Below, piece after piece: positions 1-5,307 of a stretch of 5,307 nt of DNA. The notes beneath the pieces were generated by a model that ran no database searches, was not told where the DNA came from, and was given only the letters and a program-made list of their open reading frames with translations. A program made the position numbers and the translations under genes. How positions within the stretch are numbered: position 1 is the first letter of the stretch; every line of letters begins with the position of its first letter. This DNA comes from an uncultured Lachnospiraceae bacterium (GTDB taxonomy: Bacteria; Bacillota_A; Clostridia; Lachnospirales; Lachnospiraceae): the NCBI GenBank assembly GCA_900553635.1, contig USDU01000172.1:1-5307 (forward strand), written 5' to 3'.

Positions 1-341
1 CCGGCCCAGTCCAGTACCCGTTCCACCGGCTGGGCCCCCTGCTCCCGAAGCATTGCTTCCAGCGTCTGTCCTTCCACATAATCCATGACAATCAACAGGC
101 GCTCTCCCTGTTCAATCACATCCACGATGCTGGGCAGATGGGGATTTTTCAGACGCTTCATCAGCGCGATTTCCTTTCGTTCCGTCTCCAGCTCCTGAAA
201 CTCTTTCCGGACCAGCTCCTTGACCGCCCAGGGCTTATTGGCTTTTTCATTGACCGCCAGATAGACCACGCTCATGCCGCCCCGGCCAAGGACGCTCTGA
301 ATCTTATATTTGCCGCCTATGACCGTTCCGATTTCCAGCAT
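1..341 (-). CDS. Hanks-type serine/threonine protein kinase, N-terminal part (runs off the window)
   Basis: Only the first 113 residues are in the window; the gene continues past base 1. The N-lobe of a eukaryotic-like Ser/Thr kinase is clear: glycine loop GRGGMSVVY at residues 19-27 (the Ser in the third Gly position also occurs in PknB), ATP-anchoring lysine K41 in WAVKEL, alpha-C glutamate probably E57, an NPHLPSIVDVIE stretch in the place of HPNIV, and the hinge VMDY at 85-88. The catalytic loop, the activation loop and any transmembrane, PASTA or FHA part lie outside. The ATG at 341 is preceded by GAGGAAGG at 344-351 and lies inside the last 25 bases of the phosphatase gene, so translation is probably coupled. 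The kinase would phosphorylate Ser/Thr on cytosolic targets and the upstream phosphatase would reverse it. The sequence reads unlike PrkC and suggests an accessory kinase clade; that is an inference from the N-lobe only. Confidence 0.93.
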   Translation of the reverse strand, partial: MLEIGTVIGGKYKIQSVLGRGGMSVVYLAVNEKANKPWAVKELVRKEFQELETERKEIALMKRLKNPHLPSIVDVIEQGERLLIVMDYVEGQTLEAMLREQGAQPVERVLDWA

Positions 342-1141
342 AGCCTTCCTCTTTTCCCGGCTTTCCCGCCTTCCTGCGGACGCACCAGCAGGGCGGAAAT
401 ATTATCCTTCTCCCCGTGTCTCCGGTTCCGGGCCGTCACCCTTTTTGCGGCCCTCTGCATCTGCTTTTCCCCGGTGAGAAGCTCCGGAGAGAAATCCACT
501 GCCAGACGTTCCGGCGCATTGCCGTGCCAGAAGCCGTCCGTGCACAGAAGGTACATGGCGTCCTGCCTGATCGTACCCCTCTGGTATTCCGCCACCGTCT
601 CCGGGCACGCTCCGATGCAGCGGGTCAGGACGCTCCGTCTCCGATCCTTTTCCCCTTCCTCCCGGGTCATAAATCCCCGTTCCACAGCCTCCGCTGCCAG
701 AGAGTGATCCCGGGTCAGCTGCCGCGCCGTATCTGCCGCAATTTCATACAACCGGCTGTCGCCCACGTGGACGCAGTACCAGTTTTCTTCGGTAAAAAGG
801 GCTGCCGTCAGCGTGGTGCCCAGCACAATTCCCTGCTTCTCTCCATATGTCCGAAGCCTTTCATTTTCCGTATGTACCAGATTTTTCCAGTCTCCCAAAA
901 GCTCCCGTTCCGGAAATCCGGCCATAAGTACCTCCGGAAAGCGGCTCTGAAACCAGTCCGCCAGACTTCGAAGCACCTCGCTGCTGGCCAGCTCGCCCTT
1001 TTCCAGGCCGCCCATGCCATCGCAGACTGCTGCCAGCACATAACGCTTCCGCCCGCAGAGCGCCTGCTGCAGCAGAAGCCCATCCTGATTGACGCGCCTG
1101 GTTTTTCCCCTGTCTGTACAGGCCGCCAGACAAAACTGCAC
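317..1141 (-). CDS. PP2C-family (PPM) serine/threonine protein phosphatase
   Basis: A 274-residue metal-dependent phosphatase close to the usual PrpC/Stp length. Conserved blocks appear in order: RVNQD (16-20, with Gln where many homologues have Glu), VCDGMGG (39-45), GTTLTAA (108-114), HVGDSRLY (125-132), LTRDHS (142-147), LLCTDGF (198-204) and KDNIS (245-249). The metal-binding aspartates D20, D41, D202 and D246 are all present, so it should be active. There are no membrane segments, so it is cytosolic. It most likely dephosphorylates targets of the kinase encoded immediately downstream, whose start it overlaps by 25 bases. Start choice: the frame stays open up to a TTG at 1273, but that TTG is part of the predicted -35 element. 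The GTG at 1141 gives the usual PP2C beginning (QFCLAACTDRG) and has GGAG ten bases upstream. A GTG at 1213 is an in-frame alternative with a poorer ribosome site and would add 24 residues. The identity is firm and the start is moderately sure. Confidence 0.95.
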   Translation of the reverse strand: MQFCLAACTDRGKTRRVNQDGLLLQQALCGRKRYVLAAVCDGMGGLEKGELASSEVLRSLADWFQSRFPEVLMAGFPERELLGDWKNLVHTENERLRTYGEKQGIVLGTTLTAALFTEENWYCVHVGDSRLYEIAADTARQLTRDHSLAAEAVERGFMTREEGEKDRRRSVLTRCIGACPETVAEYQRGTIRQDAMYLLCTDGFWHGNAPERLAVDFSPELLTGEKQMQRAAKRVTARNRRHGEKDNISALLVRPQEGGKAGKRGRLCWKSERS

Positions 1142-1212
1142 TCTTCCATCACTCCATTTCCAGTGATTCTCTGTTTTTTCTTCTTTGGTAAAATCGGCGA
1201 TATGCCGTGACA

Positions 1213-1230
1213 CTCCGGTGAATTCCGGAG
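1213..1230 (-). repeat. Small inverted repeat in the phosphatase leader
   Basis: CTCCGG and CCGGAG form a perfect 6-bp stem around a 6-base loop. It begins about 8 bases after the predicted transcription start, so it would be a hairpin near the 5' end of the phosphatase-kinase mRNA. It could stabilise the transcript or hinder the alternative GTG start at 1213, which abuts its arm. No known riboswitch is recognised. Confidence 0.4.
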
Positions 1231-1244
1231 GAATCGTTGAACCT

Positions 1245-1273
1245 ATGATATAACAGATTCCGGCAGAATTCAA
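1245..1273 (-). promoter_or_regulatory. Predicted sigma-A promoter of the phosphatase-kinase unit
   Basis: A -35 hexamer TTGAAT (1273-1268) and a -10 hexamer TATCAT (1250-1245) are separated by 17 bases, each differing from consensus at two positions or fewer. Transcription would start near 1238. The -35 lies in one arm of a 12-bp inverted repeat, and two Spo0A-like boxes lie further upstream. This placement also argues against translation starting at the TTG at 1273. Confidence 0.55.
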
Positions 1274-1297
1274 GTGGAAAACTCAAATTCTGCCGGA
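1259..1297. repeat. 12-bp perfect inverted repeat overlapping the phosphatase -35 region
   Basis: TCCGGCAGAATT (1259-1270) is mirrored by AATTCTGCCGGA (1286-1297). The 15-base centre contains a further 3-bp pairing (AGT/ACT) around GGAAA. The stem would be strong in RNA, but no run of T follows on either strand, so it is not a canonical intrinsic terminator. Because it covers the predicted -35 and part of the spacer, an operator role is plausible. It may instead act as a non-canonical end for the ABC-operon transcript, whose last stop codon is about 75 bases upstream. Confidence 0.6.
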
Positions 1298-1303
1298 TGA
1301 AAT

Positions 1304-1320
1304 TTCGACATTTTTCGACA
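1304..1320 (-). promoter_or_regulatory. Tandem Spo0A-type boxes (0A boxes)
   Basis: Two perfect TGTCGAA heptamers on the minus strand (1320-1314 and 1310-1304) are separated by AAA, giving a 10-bp period. The known Spo0A box is TGNCGAA, and the well-studied abrB operator has two such boxes with the same 10-bp period. An imperfect, inverted third heptamer (TGTTGAA on the plus strand, 1324-1330) stands in the same register. The pair lies at about -66 to -82 from the predicted phosphatase start point. The match is seen in the sequence; binding by Spo0A is inferred and assumes a spore-former. Confidence 0.5.
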
Positions 1321-1372
1321 TTTTGTTGAAGGCTGTCGGGTGATTTCCCATAAGGGAGAGTGCCTGCCCGGA

Positions 1373-2599
1373 TTAGTTTCTCCGCAGAGCTTCGATGGGG
1401 CTTAAACGCGCCGCCTTCTTCGCCGGGTAGATACCGAAGAAGATGCCCACGGCTGAGGAGAATACGGTGGCTAGGACTATCGTCACGATACTGATGGCGG
1501 GCTTGAAGCCCAGCACGGGCAGGGAGCAGATGCCGTAAGCTCCCAGAAGGCCCAGCACGATGCCAATGAGGCCGCCCATGCAGGTGATGATGGCGGATTC
1601 GGCCAGAAACTGCATCATGATGGATCCGGTGCGGGCACCCAGAGCCTTTCGGATACCGATTTCCCGGGTCCGTTCCGTAACCGATACCAGCATGATGTTC
1701 ATGACGCCAATGCCGCCCACCAGCAGGGCGATGGCCGCCACTAGGGCGATGAAGGCGGTAATCATGTCCAGCATACTGGTAATCTGGGCAATCTGGCTGT
1801 CGCCGTCCTGGAGCATAAAGGCGTCTTCCCCCTGGGTCTGGTGCCGGCTTGCCAGCAGATTCAGAGCCTCCTGCCCCACTTCCCTGGAATACTGGCTTCC
1901 CTCAGAAATGATATTCAGGCCGTAGAAGGAATCCAGTTCATAACCAAAGGCATAATTGGCTGTGTAAGGCATATAAAAATTCACATAACTGGTCTCTCCC
2001 ATCATTGCGCCCATCATGCCGCCCTCGTCCTCGGATTTCATAACGCCGCAGATGGTGATTTCCTGGGTCACATTGTAAATGGTTGCCTCCACGGTCATGC
2101 CGATCACATCGTCGGTTCCGAACATTTTGATGGCGTCGCTCTGGCTGACCACGGCCACCAGATTCATTGCCTCCACGTCGGAATCTGTAAAATAATGTCC
2201 CGCCACCATTTCCGGATTGTGGGTATATTCCAAATCTGCTGTACCTGTGGTGGCGTACACATCAAAGGTTCCTTTCGGAGTCAGGATGCTGCCAAACATG
2301 CTGTCGGAAGGCGTCACGCCCTTTACGTGGGAGATTTTCTCTTTGATGGCATTCATATCTTCCACGGTTATCTGCTGTTCGTCCGTTCCGCCGTCCGTAT
2401 TGGAATAGACGTAAATCTGGCCTCCGGCAATGGCATTTAAGGCGTCGCTCATTTTCGTCTTCGCGCCTCCGCCGATGGACATAATCATGATGACCGAAGA
2501 GATGCCGATGATGATGCCCAGCATGGTCAGGAAGGAACGGCCCTTGTTGGCCCGGATATTGTCCAGGGCCATTTTGATGTATTCATATAGCTGTGCCAT
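1373..2599 (-). CDS. ABC transporter permease, FtsX/MacB type
   Basis: A 408-residue permease with the MacB layout: a short cytosolic start (LYEYIKMALDNIRANKGRSFLTMLG), TM1 at about 22-43, a large extracytoplasmic MacB-PCD-like domain at about 45-272, then TM2 (275-305), TM3 (327-357) and TM4 (370-393). The cytosolic loop after TM2 carries the family signature VTERTREIGIRKALGA (307-322), and the end PAKKAARLSPIEALR (392-406) is also typical. Such proteins dimerise and use ATP hydrolysis by the partner ATPase to drive a mechanical movement of the outer domain that expels peptides, antibiotics or lipids; the substrate here is unknown. The ATG lies 2 bases after the adaptor stop, with GAGGAG (2605-2610) inside the adaptor's last codons, so translation is coupled. 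A methionine-rich stretch (187-200) in the outer domain is unusual. It is the last gene of the operon. Confidence 0.95.
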   Translation of the reverse strand: MAQLYEYIKMALDNIRANKGRSFLTMLGIIIGISSVIMIMSIGGGAKTKMSDALNAIAGGQIYVYSNTDGGTDEQQITVEDMNAIKEKISHVKGVTPSDSMFGSILTPKGTFDVYATTGTADLEYTHNPEMVAGHYFTDSDVEAMNLVAVVSQSDAIKMFGTDDVIGMTVEATIYNVTQEITICGVMKSEDEGGMMGAMMGETSYVNFYMPYTANYAFGYELDSFYGLNIISEGSQYSREVGQEALNLLASRHQTQGEDAFMLQDGDSQIAQITSMLDMITAFIALVAAIALLVGGIGVMNIMLVSVTERTREIGIRKALGARTGSIMMQFLAESAIITCMGGLIGIVLGLLGAYGICSLPVLGFKPAISIVTIVLATVFSSAVGIFFGIYPAKKAARLSPIEALRRN

Positions 2600-2601
2600 G
2601 C

Positions 2602-4308
2602 TTACTCCTCCACTGCGGTGACGCGGGTGCCCTCGGTGATGCCGGTGGTCAGGCCGCCGGAAATGACTTTGTCGCCTGCTGCCAGACCGGATTTTACTTC
2701 TACGGCGTCATCGGAAGCCAGCCCCTTTTCAATCACTTTTTTCTCTACGACGCCATTTTCATTGACCACATAGCAGAAGTCGCCGTCCTGGCCGGAGTTC
2801 ACACACTCAGCCGGAACCACCAGCACATCCTTCACGAAACGGCCCTGTACGTTCACCTTGGCCTCCAGTCCCAGATAAATGTTCTCGTCCGGGTTGTCAA
2901 TTTTCACCTGTGCGGTAACCACTGGGGTTCCCTTATCGTTTTTCTCGGCGATACGGCTGAGCTTGGTTACGGTGCCTTCGTAGGTATGGCCTGCCAGCGT
3001 TACGGTAGCCTTCTGGCCCTCTTCCATCTTCTCCAGATCATATTTGGTGATGCTCATTTCCACGGTAACGTCCTCGCTGCTGGCTACGGTCAGAAGCTCG
3101 CCGCCCTTGGTGGCCGGGCCGCCTGCGACTGCCGCCACCTTCGTTACCACGCCGGAAAAATCTGCTTTGATGCCATCTTTACCCTGCTGGATATCGTCCT
3201 TGGTCATCGTTGCTTCCAGGGTGCTCAAGTTATTCTGGGCTGCCAGCTGGCTCCTGGCCGCGCCGGAGAGCTTGGCCGCATCGGTGGAATCCTTGATGCC
3301 CTCCTCCTTGGATTTGCTGGTTTCCAGCTTGGTTTTATTTTCCTGGGCGTCCTTTAAGCGTCCCTGATAGCTGTCCAGCTTCTTCACGATTTCGTTGTAA
3401 TTATTCTGCTCATCCTGGATGCTCTTCTCGATATTCGGGAGAGACGCCTGGGCATCGGCAGCAGGCTTGCTTGCCTGATCAACCGCGTTCTGCGCCACCG
3501 TCACAGCGTCCTGCAGCTTCTGATAGTCCACACTGCTCTGATCCGTGATACTGGTCTGTGCCAGCGCATCTTTTGCTGCTTTCAGCTCCTGGTTAGCCGC
3601 ATCTAACGCCGCAATCGCCGCCTTCGCCGCGTCCTGCTGACTCTTCAGATCCGCCAATTTATTGGAAGAATCGCCCTGATAGCCGGTATACTCGTTGACC
3701 CGCTTATTCAGGTGATCCACATTGTCGTCTTCCTCGTCCAGCTGCCGGTTGATGATATCCAGAGCCGCGGAAGAACGGTTGTACTCGGACGCGTTTTTAT
3801 TGTCCTTTTCGATGGAATCCTTGTAGCCATAGTTGGCTGCGCTGCCGGTGAGCTCCGCCTGCTTGTAGAGGTTGTCAAGCTCGGCGCTGTCGTAGGTAAG
3901 CAGCGTATCGCCTGCCTCCACGGTGTCGCCCACCTGCAAATCAAACTCCGAAACGGTGGCGGATACCGGGGAGAAATAGGTCTTTACTTCCTCGGACTGC
4001 ACCGCGCCGCTGCCGTCCACAGACTGGCTGACGCTGCCGACGGTTACCTCGGTGACGCTGACCATCGGGTAGCTTGGACCTGCGAAGGCTCGCGGCAAAA
4101 TGGCCACGACTGCTACCACTACGACTACACCGCCGATGATAATCCGCTTCCGGCGCTTTTTCTTCTGGACCGGGGTCAGCGGCGTTTTCTCTTTCTTCTC
4201 CTTCTGGGCGCTCTTTTTGAACAGGCCCTTCTTTGCTTTCTGTTCTTCCTGTTCTGTGAGCGCCTCGTCGGCTTCCCATTCTTCCATCAGGCTCTTTTTC
4301 TCTTCCAT
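2602..4308 (-). CDS. HlyD/MacA-type membrane fusion (adaptor) protein of the ABC exporter
   Basis: A 568-residue adaptor. Order of parts: a highly charged cytosolic N-terminus (1-55), one membrane anchor (about 56-76, rich in Val/Ile), the first lipoyl half (about 110-140, VSEFDLQVGDTVEAGDTLL), a very long Ala/Gln/Asp/Lys-rich alpha-helical coiled-coil region (about 141-370), the second lipoyl half (379-412, KADFSGVVTKVAAVAGGPATK), a beta-barrel (about 413-490) and a membrane-proximal domain (491-568). There is no lipobox, so the anchor is the TM helix. By family knowledge it bridges the permease and the substrate path on the outer face of the membrane; in organisms with one membrane, such as those with YknX, it has no TolC partner. 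The start at 4308 is preferred over an upstream frame extension (4350) because AGGAG lies 7 bases before this ATG and the extension would overlap the ATPase stop. It sits 22 bases after the ATPase and 2 before the permease. Confidence 0.94.
   Translation of the reverse strand: MEEKKSLMEEWEADEALTEQEEQKAKKGLFKKSAQKEKKEKTPLTPVQKKKRRKRIIIGGVVVVVAVVAILPRAFAGPSYPMVSVTEVTVGSVSQSVDGSGAVQSEEVKTYFSPVSATVSEFDLQVGDTVEAGDTLLTYDSAELDNLYKQAELTGSAANYGYKDSIEKDNKNASEYNRSSAALDIINRQLDEEDDNVDHLNKRVNEYTGYQGDSSNKLADLKSQQDAAKAAIAALDAANQELKAAKDALAQTSITDQSSVDYQKLQDAVTVAQNAVDQASKPAADAQASLPNIEKSIQDEQNNYNEIVKKLDSYQGRLKDAQENKTKLETSKSKEEGIKDSTDAAKLSGAARSQLAAQNNLSTLEATMTKDDIQQGKDGIKADFSGVVTKVAAVAGGPATKGGELLTVASSEDVTVEMSITKYDLEKMEEGQKATVTLAGHTYEGTVTKLSRIAEKNDKGTPVVTAQVKIDNPDENIYLGLEAKVNVQGRFVKDVLVVPAECVNSGQDGDFCYVVNENGVVEKKVIEKGLASDDAVEVKSGLAAGDKVISGGLTTGITEGTRVTAVEE
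2605..2610 (-). promoter_or_regulatory. Ribosome binding site of the permease, inside the adaptor gene
   Basis: GAGGAG forms the last two sense codons of the adaptor gene and lies 5 bases before the permease ATG. The adaptor stop TAA falls between them, which indicates termination-reinitiation coupling and balanced production of the two membrane proteins. Confidence 0.75.
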
Positions 4309-4315
4309 GGTTCCA

Positions 4316-4320
4316 CTCCT
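4316..4320 (-). promoter_or_regulatory. Ribosome binding site deciding the adaptor start
   Basis: AGGAG with a 7-base spacer to the ATG at 4308. It favours that codon over the earlier in-frame ATGs at 4323, 4344 and 4350. Confidence 0.75.
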
Positions 4321-4330
4321 CATTCTTTCT

Positions 4331-5029
<699 letters not shown>

Positions 5030-5035
5030 GTTGTT

Positions 5036-5041
5036 CTCCTT
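5036..5041 (-). promoter_or_regulatory. Ribosome binding site deciding the ATPase start
   Basis: AAGGAG followed by a 6-base spacer and the ATG at 5029. It is the strongest ribosome site in the leader and supports a leader of about 100 bases from the predicted transcription start near 5128. Confidence 0.8.
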
Positions 5042-5117
5042 CTTTCTTCGCTGTCCGCCGGATGACGCCTGCGGATCCTTACAGATGTTACACATTTTTT
5101 CCTTTTTGTCCAATATC

Positions 5118-5137
5118 TGTATTAGTCTTGTAATACA
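5118..5137. repeat. Inverted repeat at the transcription start of the ABC operon
   Basis: TGTATTA and TAATACA form a perfect 7-bp inverted repeat around CAAGAC. A second, overlapping palindrome TTGTA-T-TACAA covers 5128-5138. Both overlap the end of the -10 hexamer and the predicted start point, which is the usual place for a repressor operator of MarR or TetR type. No regulator gene is visible in the window, so the role is inferred. Confidence 0.45.
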
Positions 5138-5162
5138 ATAGCATATATTTTCGGAACTTCAA
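5135..5162 (-). promoter_or_regulatory. Predicted promoter of the ABC exporter operon
   Basis: A -35 hexamer TTGAAG (5162-5157) and a -10 hexamer TATTGT (5140-5135) are separated by 16 bases, with TG one base before the -10 (extended -10). Spacing and -10 are slightly off consensus, as expected for an activator-dependent promoter, and a direct repeat suitable for an activator sits just upstream. The start point would be near 5128. Confidence 0.5.
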
Positions 5163-5171
5163 GGACATTCA

Positions 5172-5193
5172 TAAATTCTTAATAAAACCTTAA
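5172..5193 (-). promoter_or_regulatory. 11-bp direct repeat, likely OmpR-family response-regulator site
   Basis: TTAAGGTTTTA (5193-5183) is followed directly by TTAAGAATTTA (5182-5172), identical at 9 of 11 positions. OmpR/PhoB-family regulators bind tandem half-sites with an 11-bp period. The repeat ends 9 bases before the -35, the position expected for activation. MacB-type exporters in Firmicutes are often controlled by a two-component system, but none is visible here. Confidence 0.5.
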
Positions 5194-5234
5194 CTGCCAT
5201 CATCACTTATTGACTCTCTGGTGCTTCTCTTCTG

Positions 5235-5306
5235 TCAGAATTTCCCTGTTTCCAGGTCGAATGCGATATCGGAAATGGGTCTTCTTTTCCTTGCTTTCAC
5301 TGCATA
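5235..5306 (-). CDS. Possible C-terminal tail of an unidentified upstream gene
   Basis: At the right edge one minus-strand frame is open from the window border to a TGA at 5237-5235 and would encode 23 residues, ending RKRRPISDIAFDLETGKF. A second minus-strand frame is also open from the border, to a TGA at 5205-5203 (34 residues, ending EEKHQRVNK). At most one is real, and neither is recognised. I favour the first because its sequence reads more like a protein end, but codon use does not decide it. Either choice leaves the direct repeat and promoter at 5135-5193 intergenic. Confidence 0.25.
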   Translation of the reverse strand, partial: YAVKARKRRPISDIAFDLETGKF

Positions 5307-5307
5307 T

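Noticed and set aside
138..1210. Long plus-strand open frames opposite the kinase and phosphatase genes
   Set aside because: They are antisense shadows of clearly conserved kinase and PP2C coding sequence, with Pro/Arg/Ser-rich low-plausibility proteins and no ribosome sites.
1142..1273. Extending the phosphatase to the TTG at 1273
   Set aside because: That codon lies in the predicted -35 element, so it would not be in the mRNA, and the extra residues do not belong to the PP2C fold.
1331..1372. Possible intrinsic terminator after the permease gene
   Set aside because: Only a 4-bp stem (TCCC-TTAT-GGGA) and distant AGGC/GCCT pairing are seen, with no T-run afterwards; not enough to call a terminator.
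5275..5307. Plus-strand ATG at the right edge starting a hydrophobic, signal-peptide-like frame (MGLLFLAFTAY)
   Set aside because: No ribosome binding site or promoter precedes it, only 11 codons are visible, and it is antisense to the open minus-strand frames.

Overview
The window looks like chromosomal DNA from a moderately high-GC, Gram-positive, anaerobic Clostridia-type bacterium, possibly Lachnospiraceae. This is inferred from the strong AGGAG-type ribosome sites, the sigma-A-like promoters, a MacAB/YknXYZ-style transporter without an outer-membrane partner, and a pair of perfect Spo0A-box heptamers. The taxonomic call rests on style rather than on a marker gene. Every confident gene lies on the minus strand, so transcription runs from right to left.

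Right part (about 5307 to 1373): a three-gene efflux-type ABC operon. In transcription order it encodes a MacB/LolD-class ATPase (5029-4331), a membrane-anchored HlyD/MacA-type adaptor with a very long coiled coil (4308-2602) and a FtsX/MacB-type permease (2599-1373). Gene spacings are 22 and 2 bases, so this is one transcription unit. Its upstream region (5030-5234) holds a plausible promoter (TTGAAG-16-TATTGT). Just upstream of the -35 is an 11-bp direct repeat typical of OmpR-family response-regulator sites. At the -10/start point there is a 7-bp inverted repeat. At the far right edge a short frame may be the tail of another minus-strand gene, but its identity is unknown.

Intergenic region 1142-1372: no gene, but dense in regulatory-looking structure. 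It holds two TGTCGAA heptamers exactly 10 bp apart (the Spo0A-box layout), a third imperfect copy in register, a 12-bp inverted repeat, a sigma-A-like promoter whose -35 lies in that repeat, and a small hairpin near the predicted transcript start.

Left part (1141 to 1): a PP2C-type protein phosphatase (1141-317), overlapped by 25 bases by the start of a Hanks-type Ser/Thr protein kinase (341 to beyond the window edge). Together they form a writer/eraser phosphorylation pair with its own promoter. Its immediate upstream neighbour is an ABC operon rather than the rlmN gene usually found before prpC-prkC, and the kinase sequence is not PrkC-like, so this is probably an accessory pair. The most interesting hypothesis in the window is that Spo0A controls this phosphorylation module.
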